Positions 15,362 through 24,797 of a DNA stretch of 64,000 nt are shown piece after piece. Within the stretch, counting starts at the first letter, position 1, and each line of letters starts with the position of its first letter. The position numbers were made by a program, and so were the translations under genes. The notes beneath the pieces were generated by a model. It worked only from the letters and a program-made list of their open reading frames with translations. It did no database searches and was not told the origin of the DNA. The DNA comes from Cellvibrio zantedeschiae (lineage in GTDB: Bacteria > Pseudomonadota > Gammaproteobacteria > Pseudomonadales > Cellvibrionaceae), in contig NZ_BMYZ01000001.1 of NCBI RefSeq assembly GCF_014652535.1, positions 2,357,371-2,421,370 of the forward strand. The letters are read 5' to 3'.

Positions 15362-15727
15362 ATGTCAAAAATTAATTGCATAACCCCATTTGTGCCCGCT
15401 AAAGATTTTGAATTATCACTACGCTTTTATACCGACTTAGGTTTCACAAAAGTTGTAGCCATAGAAAATGCTATTCGCTTAGGGATGGAAGGAAATGGCT
15501 TTTGGCTGCAAAATTATTACGTTGAGGAATGGGCAAACAATGTCATGCTTTGCTTGTATGTTGATGACATAGAATCATGGTGGTCCAAGATTAATTCTCT
15601 TAATATTAAGGAACGATTCGGTGACACTGCAAGAGTGCTTTCCTCACCCCATGATCAGGAAGGGGGCCGCATGATGCAAATAACAGATCCCTCTGGGGTG
15701 TTATGGCATATTCGGGAAGGCATTTAG
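15362..15727 (+). CDS. VOC-family (glyoxalase/bleomycin-resistance-like) protein
   Basis: A 121-aa protein of the vicinal oxygen chelate fold: ITPFVPAKDFELSLRFYTDLGF at the start and MQITDPSGVLWHIRE at the end are the two typical beta-alpha-beta-beta-beta ends. Such small single-domain members sequester drugs or act as metal-dependent lyases or dioxygenases; the substrate cannot be told. It lies 16 bases behind the RlpA-like gene and is convergent with the next gene. Confidence 0.85.
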   Translation: MSKINCITPFVPAKDFELSLRFYTDLGFTKVVAIENAIRLGMEGNGFWLQNYYVEEWANNVMLCLYVDDIESWWSKINSLNIKERFGDTARVLSSPHDQEGGRMMQITDPSGVLWHIREGI

Positions 15728-15789
15728 GGAAGATATTTAGACCAGGCATTTATAAGAGGGTATTTAGAAATCATTGAACTTGAGATTCT

Positions 15790-16500
15790 TTATTTTTCTT
15801 TTAAAAACCAGTCATCGCGATAAGTCTTTACAAGATCTGGCCAAAAGACCGTTAAAGCGGTTGCAATGGTGCCGTTGATAAAACCTTCGGGAAAAGCCAA
15901 GAGTAAGAAAGAGAAAAAATGCTCTTTGATAACATCGAAATAAATTTCATCTGATGTAACCGCAAATAATAAGTAGGCGCTAATGTCAGTAAGGACGCAG
16001 CTGGCGATAGCGCCAAAAAAACCGACACCCAAAAAGTAGGTAAAAGGATTTTTGAATTTCCAATGATTAACACACCAAATTACGCAGCACGTCCAGCCAA
16101 CGGGAACAACAACGCTTAAACAAAAATCAACCGGTATGGTACTGGGATGAATTTGAGAGAGTGTAGTGACTAGACCAACGGAAGTGCCGTATAAACTTAT
16201 TTGAAATATTTTTAACACTACCAGGGCTGCAGCGCCAATTAGTATGGCGAGCCCCCAACCGAATACCATGGTAGTAACAGTCATTAGCATGACGTGAAAC
16301 GCCATGGTGTCTTGCACATGTGCTTGCATTAACCAAAAAATTGCCAATCCAAGTATTGCTGCAAATAACGCGTGTTGGCGAGTTGGTAATGCCAATAATT
16401 GCGACCAGGCGGCGCGCCAACTCGCAGCACCCAGTACTGCAAGTGTGACGCAAAAGCAAACCCAAAATAATAATCCGGCAGGTGGCAGTAAAATATTCAT
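15790..16500 (-). CDS. CbiM/ECF-type integral membrane protein
   Basis: A 236-aa membrane protein with at least seven hydrophobic segments. The start MNILLPPAGLLFW (ATG at 16500, GAGTGG upstream) and the QHALFAAILGLAIFWLMQA and FHVMLMT segments are typical of the energy-coupling-factor permease relatives of CbiM (COG3235). CbiM proteins form the substrate-binding membrane part of Ni/Co importers, but the N-terminal metal-binding His motif (MHI) of true CbiM is not present, and no ECF ATPase or T-component lies nearby. The role is therefore open. Confidence 0.75.
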   Translation of the reverse strand: MNILLPPAGLLFWVCFCVTLAVLGAASWRAAWSQLLALPTRQHALFAAILGLAIFWLMQAHVQDTMAFHVMLMTVTTMVFGWGLAILIGAAALVVLKIFQISLYGTSVGLVTTLSQIHPSTIPVDFCLSVVVPVGWTCCVIWCVNHWKFKNPFTYFLGVGFFGAIASCVLTDISAYLLFAVTSDEIYFDVIKEHFFSFLLLAFPEGFINGTIATALTVFWPDLVKTYRDDWFLKEK

Positions 16501-16654
16501 ATATTCCACTCAAGCATCGGGAGCTGGATGTGAATCTTATCCCAAAGCCAAAGCTTGCGCGCTATAAATTGCGTGTGTTCGCGAACAGCGATATAGATTA
16601 AGTTTGGTTAGGCTCAACTGCTGCGTTACTCGTGGTTTAAACGGGGCGAAGCCT

Positions 16655-17023
16655 ATGAAAGATTCAATAACTATTACCAAAGCGTGTTTCGACGCCTATG
16701 TACGAAAAGATCGAGCCGCTATCGAATTGCTTATTAACGATGAGTTTAGCTTTACGAGTCCGCTGGATAATCGCATTGATCGAAAAACTTACTTTGAGCG
16801 CTGCTGGCCCAACAGCGAGCATATTACGGAATTCAAATTTATCACTCTTGCGCCTCATGAAGATAAAGTTTTTGTGACCTATGAAGGCAAAAGCACCGGC
16901 GGCGAAGTTTTTAGAAACACCGAAGTTTTCACCCTGCGCGGGGAAAAAATCATTGAAGTTGAAGTTTATTTTGGTTGGTCATTACCTCATAAGGCGCCTG
17001 ACCATGGCTTCCTGGAGAATTAA
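16655..17023 (+). CDS. NTF2/SnoaL-like protein
   Basis: A 122-aa protein beginning MKDSITITKACFDAYVRKD at 16655, the normal start for this family; the frame extends to GTG 16604 with no support. The pattern of an N-terminal helix pair, EFSFTSPLDNRIDRKTYFERCW, then a curved beta sheet with NTEVFTLRGEKIIEVEVYFG is the cone-shaped SnoaL/nuclear transport factor 2 fold. Members bind or convert small hydrophobic molecules. The specific role is unknown. Confidence 0.82.
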   Translation: MKDSITITKACFDAYVRKDRAAIELLINDEFSFTSPLDNRIDRKTYFERCWPNSEHITEFKFITLAPHEDKVFVTYEGKSTGGEVFRNTEVFTLRGEKIIEVEVYFGWSLPHKAPDHGFLEN

Positions 17024-17200
17024 TTATTGCAATAAGCCGCTTTTAGCATTTAACCGCCAAATTTTCACTAGTTTGTTCAGTAAATGTCGATTAATGGATT
17101 TTCCATTCGACTAGTTGTGTAAGCATGATTAATGCTGCATGAGGCGCAAATCTCATTACACCAAACGTCAAAGAAAACCAGACTCGCCAGGAAGTTTCCC

Positions 17201-17917
17201 ATGTCAAATATTCCGAAGAACCCTACTCCTTTGAACGCGCTGCCACCCATCGTCACCCAAGCCAAATGGCTAAAAAGCCACGAGGCATTATTAGCAAAAG
17301 AAAAAGCCCATACGCGTGCAGGCGATGCCCTGGCTGCTGAGCGTAGACGCCAGCCGATGGTGCAGGTAACCAAAAAATATAAGTTCAATAATGAAGATAG
17401 TGAGCTTGGCTTACTTGATTTGTTTGAGGGCCGCCGACAACTAATTGTGTATCACCACATGTTAAAACCTGCGGATAAATCGCCTTGCCCCGGTTGTTGC
17501 ATGTTTACGGACATGGTTAGCCACCTGGCGCACTTGAATGCTCGCGATACTACTTTTGCATTAGTTTCGCGCGCCCCCATTGATGAAATAGTGCCTTTTA
17601 AAAAGCGTATGGGTTGGGATATTCCCTGGCACTCCAACAGCGACGATTTCAACGCTGATTTCATGGTAACTGACGGCTTCGGTTTGAATATTTTTTTACA
17701 AGATTCCGAAAATATTTATCACACCTACTTTACTACGGGTCGCGGTGTAGAGCATTTGGGAAACGTTTGGACTTTTCTTGATTTAACCCCTTTGGGGCGA
17801 CAGGAAAAATGGGAAGTATCGCCTTCAGGTTGGCCGCAAACTGCACCTTACCAATGGTGGAAATTACATGATGACTATGAAAACAAAATGCAAACTAATT
17901 GCTGCGATTCTAATTAG
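17201..17917 (+). CDS. DUF899 thioredoxin-like protein
   Basis: A 238-aa protein starting at ATG 17201 with AGGAAG upstream. Family marks are the CPGCCMF cysteines near residue 98, the GWDIPWHSNSDDFNADF segment and the C-terminal WWKLHDDY. DUF899 proteins have a thioredoxin-like fold and are often misannotated as peroxidases or dithiol isomerases; the reaction is not established. It stands alone, in the + direction. Confidence 0.88.
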   Translation: MSNIPKNPTPLNALPPIVTQAKWLKSHEALLAKEKAHTRAGDALAAERRRQPMVQVTKKYKFNNEDSELGLLDLFEGRRQLIVYHHMLKPADKSPCPGCCMFTDMVSHLAHLNARDTTFALVSRAPIDEIVPFKKRMGWDIPWHSNSDDFNADFMVTDGFGLNIFLQDSENIYHTYFTTGRGVEHLGNVWTFLDLTPLGRQEKWEVSPSGWPQTAPYQWWKLHDDYENKMQTNCCDSN

Positions 17918-18068
17918 GTTTATGCGCCGTTAGAAAAGTTTCTATGTTGGGCTTGCGTTTTAAGTGGGAACTAAACGATTAACTATTGCGTCTGCATCAG
18001 TAGTCCACATAAATGTTGGACCAAGGGAAATCAAACCTAAGGACACAATCGCTTTATTGGAGGTACCT

Positions 18069-18353
18069 ATGGCCACAACTAGCCCTTACGGTGTTGAACG
18101 ACGCCAGACGATTGATAGACGCGAAGAGAACTTACATGCAAAAACGCTATCGGTAGCAGATTGGATTGCCATGATATTGTTAATTGTCGGTGGTGTAAAT
18201 TGGGGATTAGTAGGCTTACTCAACTTCGACTTTGTTGCGCAGTTGTTTGGCAGTATGAGCGCCCTCTCCCGTGCCGTTTATGTGTTGGTCGGCTTATCAG
18301 CCCTCTACACGATTTTTACCGCAACAAAAATGGCAACCCGAAGCTATTCATAA
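18069..18353 (+). CDS. DUF378 membrane protein
   Basis: A 94-aa protein from ATG 18069, chosen because GGAGG (18058-18063) is ideally placed; the longer frame to 17964 has no support. The N-terminus is charged (RRQTIDRREE), followed by the DUF378 core with two helices (WIAMILLIVGGVNWGLVGL and VYVLVGLSALYTIF). DUF378 proteins are short two-helix membrane proteins of unknown function. A strong hairpin follows. Confidence 0.85.
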   Translation: MATTSPYGVERRQTIDRREENLHAKTLSVADWIAMILLIVGGVNWGLVGLLNFDFVAQLFGSMSALSRAVYVLVGLSALYTIFTATKMATRSYS

Positions 18354-18375
18354 ACGAGTCGTACAGGCTTTATGA

Positions 18376-18410
18376 AAAATATAGGTGGCATTTTCTCCAC
18401 CTATATTTTC
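18376..18410. terminator. Bidirectional terminator
   Basis: A perfect 13-bp stem AAAATATAGGTGG / CCACCTATATTTT with an 8-base loop lies between two convergent genes. A-tract and T-tract on either side allow termination in both directions. Confidence 0.88.
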
Positions 18411-18448
18411 ATTGCATACCCGAAACAGAGATTTAGATTAATCAGATT

Positions 18449-19531
18449 TTAAAACCCGATTACAGAAACATTTCCTTTCGATGAATGCAGTTTAACGACT
18501 TGGGTATTGGCATTTCGAGCACATTCGCCATTGCTCTTTAAAAGATTCCCGCTCAGCGTTTGCTCATCACTTAACTTTAATTCACATACGCTTTTCGCCG
18601 GAATGCGCAATGATATTTTTCCGTGATCATTTTTAGCTTCTATTAGAGAAAATTCGCTATTCGTCAGACTCACATTTATATCTCCATGAGCATCTTTTAC
18701 AAGAACCTGGCGCACACTTCCATTTAAGAGGACATCTCCGTGGTCATTTACCAGACTGACCGATTCAAGACTAACTCGATTGAAATTTAAATTTCCATGA
18801 TCATCGCGACTTGATAGCGTTTTTCCATGCCATTCATTAAAGGTTGAATCGACGTGAGCTTGATTTAGATCTGCTGTGGCAACCTTAGCCTTATTAATAA
18901 TCAGGTTTCCGTGAGAACCATCGATTGTCAAATTCTCGCTTGTTATTTCATCAACCGCCAAATCCCCATGGTCACCATTTATTTTAATTAGCGGAGCATT
19001 CAATTCGTTTGATCTAAAATCTCCGTGGTCATATTGCAATGAAATCTTTTGACCGATGATTTTTTTGCTAACCAGGTCGCCATGGTCGATTGTCAAATAA
19101 AAAGATTTCGTTTTTACATCACCCAGATCAACATTTCCATGATCCACTTTTACTTTTAAACCTTCCAGGCTTTTTAGGTTCAGAATAACCTGAATTGATC
19201 GATTTACCTTGCAGCTACTCAACAAATTCCAATCACTTTGATTTGACTGGTTGTAAATCTTCAAGGTTGAAGCACCCGAAGAATCGCTCTCTAATGTATG
19301 CAAACAATTCTCTTTGCTACCCCAGATTAACTTTTGAGAAAATCTTATTTTAATGCCGTCTGCTTGCTGTTCGGAAATTTGGATATCGGCATGATCAAAC
19401 GCCATCTCCAACGCTGAAATACGATTCAAACTGTATTCTTTATCCACTACGAAATTGTTTGAATCCGCAAAACAACCCGCCGACAAAACTAACGAAAGCA
19501 AACCCGTTGCACATTTACCTATTGATTTCAT
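18449..19531 (-). CDS. Secreted DUF4097-like protein with DHGD repeats
   Basis: A 360-aa protein, start ATG at 19531 with AGGTGA upstream (a GTG at 19540 is possible). It has a signal peptide, then from about residue 45 to the end a repeat every 18-22 residues centred on D-H-G-D/N: DHADIQ, DHGNVDLG, DHGDLVSKK, DHGDFRSNE, DHGDLAVDE, SHGNLIINK, DHGNLNFNR, DHGDVLLNG, AHGDINVS, DHGKISL, SKGNVSV. This is the putative-adhesin (DUF4097) beta-helix pattern with an unusual conserved His. Aligned Asp/His at each turn could bind metal along one face; that is an inference. Likely periplasmic or exported. Confidence 0.8.
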   Translation of the reverse strand: MKSIGKCATGLLSLVLSAGCFADSNNFVVDKEYSLNRISALEMAFDHADIQISEQQADGIKIRFSQKLIWGSKENCLHTLESDSSGASTLKIYNQSNQSDWNLLSSCKVNRSIQVILNLKSLEGLKVKVDHGNVDLGDVKTKSFYLTIDHGDLVSKKIIGQKISLQYDHGDFRSNELNAPLIKINGDHGDLAVDEITSENLTIDGSHGNLIINKAKVATADLNQAHVDSTFNEWHGKTLSSRDDHGNLNFNRVSLESVSLVNDHGDVLLNGSVRQVLVKDAHGDINVSLTNSEFSLIEAKNDHGKISLRIPAKSVCELKLSDEQTLSGNLLKSNGECARNANTQVVKLHSSKGNVSVIGF

Positions 19532-19902
19532 ATTGATCACCTAATTTAATTTGGTTAACTATCCAAATAAGCTTTATCAGCAGCAGGGTCGGTGAAGCAA
19601 GAACATCACCTTTCAGTCAAAAACGGCTGCAATTCCTACTTCGCTCGTATTATTTTTTTGGTCATACCAAGGCTTAGAAAGCATAAGTAAAGAATTGGAT
19701 TCACTTAAGATTAAAAATATTTAGGCGGATCAAGACAAGCTTGTATAGCGGAACCAACTTCGCTAATACTTTCAGGGACTTACCCAGTGAACAAACGTTT
19801 TTAAATGTAAAGAAATATTAGCATCCGTAACTTGCAGGCCGCATCAGTGGAATTTTAATTAATCCCCGTTTAAGCTCCCTGCCTCTAACTCAAGAGGTAT
19901 CC
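19532..19902. other. Divergent intergenic region
   Basis: It must hold promoters for the DHGD-repeat gene (minus) and the secreted protein at 19903 (plus). No clear -35/-10 pair or palindrome was found, and there is no supported open frame. Confidence 0.5.
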
Positions 19903-21090
19903 ATGATGCGAAATATAAAAACCGTACTCTTAGGTGGGCTATTACTTTCTTCACCACTCTCCCACGCCGATTTTTTTGACGACTTTAATAATAACTCGGT
20001 AGAAGGCTGGCAAACCTTTACGGGTGATGGCGACGCGAAGCTGAAATTTTTACCTATGGATGGCTTTGCGCGTATGCAAGTGGATGCAACTAAAGACCAA
20101 CACAATATTTATTGGACAATTATCAAGCGCGACGTTTCCAAATCGCTGGACATGGAAAAGCTGAAAAGCCCCGATTATGAATTACGTGTAGAAGCGCGCG
20201 TTCGTCCAAGCGCTTCGCCACGCCGTGTTAACTTTATGATTAACACGCAACGCACTACTGATTTTCATGAACACTTGCGCGAGTATGACCTTGGATTAAA
20301 ACCGGATTGGCAAGTGATTAGCATGACGACACGCAACTTTGATGCAGTGCCGGGTGATCAAGTAAATGTGCAACTTAGCGTAACCGATTGGGGTTTGGGC
20401 GAACATTATTTAGATGTTGATTATTATCGCGCCGAAGTCGTTAAGGTGAAAAATGCAAAGCCGGATGTGGGTGAGCCGCTTGTTTATCATCCGCCGATTC
20501 CTGCACTCGATACTTTTAAACAACATGTAAAAGTAAAACACGATGCAACAATAAACTCTGCGTTTCCTTTAGTTAATTTCAACAATTGGAAATCTGACGA
20601 CGCACGGGTGTTAACGGTGAGTGCGGGCCAATATCCTTTGTTGCGCTGGGATCTTCAAAACTATAGCGGTAAAAAAGCTAAGGGGGCTGGGGTATTAGAA
20701 CTCACTACACAATCAGTACAAAAAGGTGGTGATTATATTGGCGCTCTGGGAGAAGATTTTGGTATTGAATTTGATAAAGTACGCGTGTTTGAAATTTTGG
20801 GTGGCGATACAAATTGGCAACAAAACAGCGTGACCTTTGCGAGCTTTACGCAAGGGAAAGATTTGCAATCTACCATTAATGGCCAAATGATTTTTGATAC
20901 AGATGTCGCGCAAGCCGGTGGTAAAACATTGGTTACTATTCCACGCCCGGTTATGCAGCGCATAATCGATGGCACTACGCATGGACTGTTATTGCAACCA
21001 CTTGGCGCATTGGAAGTTTCGTTTTACGATTCTGAACACGGCGATGGCAGCCAGGCACCTAAGTTGCATTTCAGCACACGCGCTGATTAA
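19903..21090 (+). CDS. Secreted protein of unknown function, beta-sandwich type
   Basis: A 395-aa protein with AAGAGGT before the start, a signal peptide ending near SHA, and two parts. Residues about 20-185 look like a carbohydrate-binding or lyase-type jelly roll (FFDDFNNNSVEGWQTFTGDGDAKL, VEARVRPSASPRRVNFMINTQR, YLDVDYYRAEVV). Residues about 200-395 look like a DNRLRE/CBM-like second sandwich (LRWDLQNYSGKKAKGAGVLEL, LEVSFYDSEHGDGSQAPKLHF). I do not recognise the exact family. Its place next to glycoside-hydrolase genes suggests a role in glycan handling. Confidence 0.7.
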   Translation: MMRNIKTVLLGGLLLSSPLSHADFFDDFNNNSVEGWQTFTGDGDAKLKFLPMDGFARMQVDATKDQHNIYWTIIKRDVSKSLDMEKLKSPDYELRVEARVRPSASPRRVNFMINTQRTTDFHEHLREYDLGLKPDWQVISMTTRNFDAVPGDQVNVQLSVTDWGLGEHYLDVDYYRAEVVKVKNAKPDVGEPLVYHPPIPALDTFKQHVKVKHDATINSAFPLVNFNNWKSDDARVLTVSAGQYPLLRWDLQNYSGKKAKGAGVLELTTQSVQKGGDYIGALGEDFGIEFDKVRVFEILGGDTNWQQNSVTFASFTQGKDLQSTINGQMIFDTDVAQAGGKTLVTIPRPVMQRIIDGTTHGLLLQPLGALEVSFYDSEHGDGSQAPKLHFSTRAD

Positions 21091-21206
21091 TATTCTGAAT
21101 CGTTTTTACTACAGTTTTTTGCAGAGAAGCATCTGATAGTCAGGTGCTTGCTCATCTAACCTTATTATTAATCCGCAAAACTATAATCAAAAGACAGGAC
21201 GATTTT

Positions 21207-21743
21207 ATGGAATTATCGCTATCACAAGAACAGCAAAACGAAATGCGTCACGCACATTATGAAGGCGCTCTCGGAATTTTAGTATCGGGTTTGGTGTGGA
21301 TATCAGCCGCGCTTGTGTGCTTTTTTATTGGAGTACATGAGGCGGTTTGGACTTTGCTCATCGGCGGCGGATTGATTCATCCGATAAGCATGGTTGTGAC
21401 CAAAATGCTGGGGCGATCTGCCAAAACGAGCAAAGCTAATTCGTTAAATCAACTGGTAATGGCATCAACAATTTGGCTTATCCTTTGTTGCGCTATGGCT
21501 TATGGCCTGTTTGTTCTGAAACAGGAATTATTTTTCCCGGTAATGATGGCCACTATTGGCAGCCGCTACCTTATTTTTGCAAGTATTTTTGGCCGACAAA
21601 TTTTTTGGATTATGGGCGCAAGTCTTATTGTCGCTGCAAATCTTATATTTTTTTCTGGTGCCGCACCTGTTGTTGGCGCAGCAGTTGGTGGGCTGATTGA
21701 AATTTTTTTTGCTTTCTTTGTTTTCTCAAAGGCATCCAAATAA
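21207..21743 (+). CDS. DUF7010-like integral membrane protein
   Basis: A 178-aa protein from ATG 21207, preceded by AGGACG. It starts with a soluble LSLSQEQQNEMRHAHYEGALG stretch and has about six transmembrane helices. The GGGLIHPISMVVTKMLGR segment in the middle is typical of this group of uncharacterised proteins. Function unknown. Confidence 0.75.
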   Translation: MELSLSQEQQNEMRHAHYEGALGILVSGLVWISAALVCFFIGVHEAVWTLLIGGGLIHPISMVVTKMLGRSAKTSKANSLNQLVMASTIWLILCCAMAYGLFVLKQELFFPVMMATIGSRYLIFASIFGRQIFWIMGASLIVAANLIFFSGAAPVVGAAVGGLIEIFFAFFVFSKASK

Positions 21744-21888
21744 AGCCATGGACTTTTCCCGCTCAAACAAACGGGCTTTGTAAACTTTTATCAATTCATC
21801 CTTTACATTTTATCGCCTTATAGTCATTTTGATCTCAAGCTTGCATCTGCTAGCATTTTAAAAAATGTTCTACATAAAGAGGCTAAGA

Positions 21889-23829
21889 GTGAACTCATCT
21901 TTCAAACGATTGCTAACAACCGCCCTGCTGTTATGCGCAACAATTGGGCTTTTGAGTTGTGCCGCGCCATCTTCAAAACATGCACAGCAAAAAGTCATTC
22001 ACCCTTGGCAGACGCAGGAGATTGTTTTCCGTGCGGAAAAGCCCTACCAAAATTATTACACCGATGTGGATATGTGGGTTGAGCTCAAAGGGCCAAATTT
22101 TGATAAGCGGGTTTATGGTTTTTGGGATGGCGAGAACCGCTATGTTGTGCGCCTGGTTGCAACCGCGCCGGGCGAATGGAGTTGGCGCAGTGGCTCTAAC
22201 CGCACAGATGACGCAGGCCTGAATGGTCGCACTGGCACATTTACCGCCATCGCCTGGACTGCGAAAGAAAAGCAACAGAATCCCAACCGCCACGGTTTTG
22301 TTCGCGTGTCATCCAACGGACATGCGCTTGAGTATGCGGATGGCGCGCCATTTTTTATGGTGGGCGATACCTGGCTTGCTGGCACCACCTGGCGCTTGCC
22401 GTTTCGCAATGCACCGACTTCAAATGATTACCAACCCGGCCCAGGTATTGGCTTTGAAGATGCCGTAGCCTTTCGCAAAAAGCAGGGCTTTAATTCAGTC
22501 AGTATGATTTCTTCTTTCCCCAATTGGGATGCGGATGTAAACCCGAGCACCCATGCAGACCCGAGCGGTATTTATTTAAGAAATGCCTGGGAAAAATTTG
22601 GTTACGATGTTTCAAGTGGTGAGGGAACCGATGCATCGGGAGGTGTGAGTTATTGGGGTTCGTTCACTGCAAAAAGTATGCGTGACGAATATGGTCACCT
22701 GCCCTTCGCTATGTCTGCACAACACAAAGGTGTTTCGGATTTTACGCGGATCAATCCTGCTTATTTCAAAAGTCTTGATCGCAAAATGGAATACTTATCC
22801 CAACAGGGATTTGTGCCTTTGTTAGAAACAGTGCGTCGCGATGTTGGCCCTTCATGGAATGCTTATTTTAATTTCAACGAAACTTTTTCACGTTACATGC
22901 AATATATTGTCGCGCGTTATGGTGCAAACAATTTGGTGTTTAGCGGTATTCATTTGGATTGGATTCCAAAAGAGTTCAGCCTTACCGCGGCACAATTTAA
23001 TGAGGCACTTACCTATCACTTAAAAAAATATGGCCCACCACCGTTTAACCAACCGGTGACAACGCTTATTGACCGCTCTACCTATGAAGCCTTTGGCCAT
23101 GGCGATAAAGTGCCCTGGATGACTATGCACAGCGTGGGCAATAAACCGCGCGATCATCGCGTGGGCGAAGCATTGGAAACAGAATTTAAACTAACGCCCG
23201 CCTACCCCACCATTAATTTTGAGCCCTACTACACTGGTTGGCTTCATTCCATTAATAAACCTGCCGGTGAAGAACCGCCTGCAAATTCTGCGCGGGATAA
23301 TTATTTCGCGCGTGCACAAATGTACGGCTCTGTGCTCTCGGGCGGACTGTCGGGCCATGTGCACGGCACTGCTGCTTATGACATAACGTCTACCGGCGAA
23401 CCCGCTGGCGCACGTCCGCACTTTTGGGAGGCAATGAATTACGAGTCCGCCAATTACATGCAATATTTAAATGCGTTTGTGCAATCTGAAGGTCGCCGCT
23501 ACCAGGATTTATTATTGGCATCTAACCAGATCCAGCCACGCAAAGCAGTAGGCAGCCCCGATGATGGCCTTGATGGTTGGTCTTACATGATGCGCACAGC
23601 AGAAAAAGATTTTGCGCTGCTATATTTTGAAAATAAATCAGCATTGCCAAAGCTAATCGGATTTGCTCCCGACAAAACTTACACCTTAAAGTGGTTTGAC
23701 CCGATGAATGGTGAATGGCAAAAAGCCATTTCGATAAAAGCAGATGGTGAAGGTACGCTAAGCTTGCCGAGCTTTCCACAAAACGAAAAAATTGCCAGCC
23801 GCGATTGGGCTGCAAAAATTACACTTTAA
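21889..23829 (+). CDS. GH140-like (DUF5060-DUF4038) glycoside hydrolase lipoprotein
   Basis: 646 aa from GTG 21889, which has AAGAGG at the right distance (ATG at 21865 is an alternative). A signal peptide with lipobox LLSC-A is followed by a DUF5060 beta-sandwich (about residues 30-125), then a DUF4038 TIM barrel with GAPFFMVGDTWLAGTTW (about 145-480), and a C-terminal collagen-binding-like domain with KTYTLKWFDPMNGEW. The order matches apiosidase-type GH140 enzymes. Known members release apiose from rhamnogalacturonan II, but the barrel family is broad and activity cannot be assigned safely. Membrane-anchored, probably facing the periplasm or outside. Confidence 0.85.
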   Translation: MNSSFKRLLTTALLLCATIGLLSCAAPSSKHAQQKVIHPWQTQEIVFRAEKPYQNYYTDVDMWVELKGPNFDKRVYGFWDGENRYVVRLVATAPGEWSWRSGSNRTDDAGLNGRTGTFTAIAWTAKEKQQNPNRHGFVRVSSNGHALEYADGAPFFMVGDTWLAGTTWRLPFRNAPTSNDYQPGPGIGFEDAVAFRKKQGFNSVSMISSFPNWDADVNPSTHADPSGIYLRNAWEKFGYDVSSGEGTDASGGVSYWGSFTAKSMRDEYGHLPFAMSAQHKGVSDFTRINPAYFKSLDRKMEYLSQQGFVPLLETVRRDVGPSWNAYFNFNETFSRYMQYIVARYGANNLVFSGIHLDWIPKEFSLTAAQFNEALTYHLKKYGPPPFNQPVTTLIDRSTYEAFGHGDKVPWMTMHSVGNKPRDHRVGEALETEFKLTPAYPTINFEPYYTGWLHSINKPAGEEPPANSARDNYFARAQMYGSVLSGGLSGHVHGTAAYDITSTGEPAGARPHFWEAMNYESANYMQYLNAFVQSEGRRYQDLLLASNQIQPRKAVGSPDDGLDGWSYMMRTAEKDFALLYFENKSALPKLIGFAPDKTYTLKWFDPMNGEWQKAISIKADGEGTLSLPSFPQNEKIASRDWAAKITL

Positions 23830-23890
23830 AAAATGCGCAGCAAGAAATGATTCTCGCTGCGTAGTTTAATCTTCTCTGTTGCAGGTATTG

Positions 23891-24484
23891 TCAACTTAAC
23901 TTTCCACTATACCGTTTCAGGGCTAACCCAAATAGACCTAAACAACATAAAATAAAGGTTGATGGTTCGGGAACTGCTACCCTGTCAATTTCCACATCCA
24001 ATCGCGCATCTGCTAGCCATAAGTTATCGGTGTAGGCAACAAACCAGGTAGACATTTCACCGGAAAGATCCAGGTTTTGTCTGCAGATTTCTTCGCCGTC
24101 CACGTAGTCAGAGTATTGGCATGTATATGTTTTTATCCAGGATGATTCAAAGGTAAGCGGGCCGGTATCTATGTCGGCGTAGACAGCCCTGCCATCAAAT
24201 ATCCACGAATAGAAAATAATAAATTCCCAAGTGCTCATATCTTCCCAATGTTCTAAATCTTCCTCTGTCTGCACAATTTCACGGAAATTAAAACTGAGCT
24301 TGATGTTGGTGATGGTATCAGTGAGGTGGTTGTAACCTTGATTTGCCAAATTGAAATTAAAGCCAGCTGTTCGGCCGGACACAAGTGGTGCGTTGAATTC
24401 ACGCACATCGCTTAACAACAATGCATTGGCAGAGGATGCAAATGTAAAAAATAAAAAGACCAAAACGATTTTTAAAAATTGCAT
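23891..24484 (-). CDS. PEP-CTERM sorting-domain protein
   Basis: 197 aa from ATG 24484 (GGGAG upstream). There is an N-terminal signal peptide, a beta-rich domain with two cysteines, and a C-terminal PEP-CTERM tail: VPEPSTFILCCLGLFGLALKR. Such proteins are processed by exosortase (EpsH) and usually linked to exopolysaccharide production. No exosortase is in this window, so the sorting enzyme must be elsewhere in the genome. Confidence 0.85.
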   Translation of the reverse strand: MQFLKIVLVFLFFTFASSANALLLSDVREFNAPLVSGRTAGFNFNLANQGYNHLTDTITNIKLSFNFREIVQTEEDLEHWEDMSTWEFIIFYSWIFDGRAVYADIDTGPLTFESSWIKTYTCQYSDYVDGEEICRQNLDLSGEMSTWFVAYTDNLWLADARLDVEIDRVAVPEPSTFILCCLGLFGLALKRYSGKLS

Positions 24485-24797
24485 AAATAACTCCCGCATC
24501 ATTAATCAAGCGACAATAATTGGACTAAGGCGACAGACTGTTTTGAGAAAAATCCAATTCAATAAACAAGCAGCTCGCATACCAAAATTATGCGAACCTT
24601 GCGAATCAAGATCTTATAATGAGTGGCGCTTAAGACTTATCGAACCATGTAAAGCTCTTCGACAATCTGCTAATTGAAGGAAATTAAATTTGTTTTGTGT
24701 CATTAGCCGACAAATGCAATAATCAATGCCGAACCACAAAGCAGTAAAGCCTAACGATTAACGAACCAACTTCTTTAATTAACCTGGGGTATGCTAC
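24485..24797. other. Divergent intergenic region with inverted repeat
   Basis: No gene is supported. TCGCATA-N7-TATGCGA (24575-24595) is a possible operator between the PEP-CTERM gene and the DUF1349 gene, though no regulator is linked to it. Confidence 0.4.

Noticed and set aside
3084..15727. Integron integrase or tyrosine recombinase gene
   Set aside because: No frame in the window has the size or the R-H-R-Y pattern of IntI or other tyrosine recombinases.
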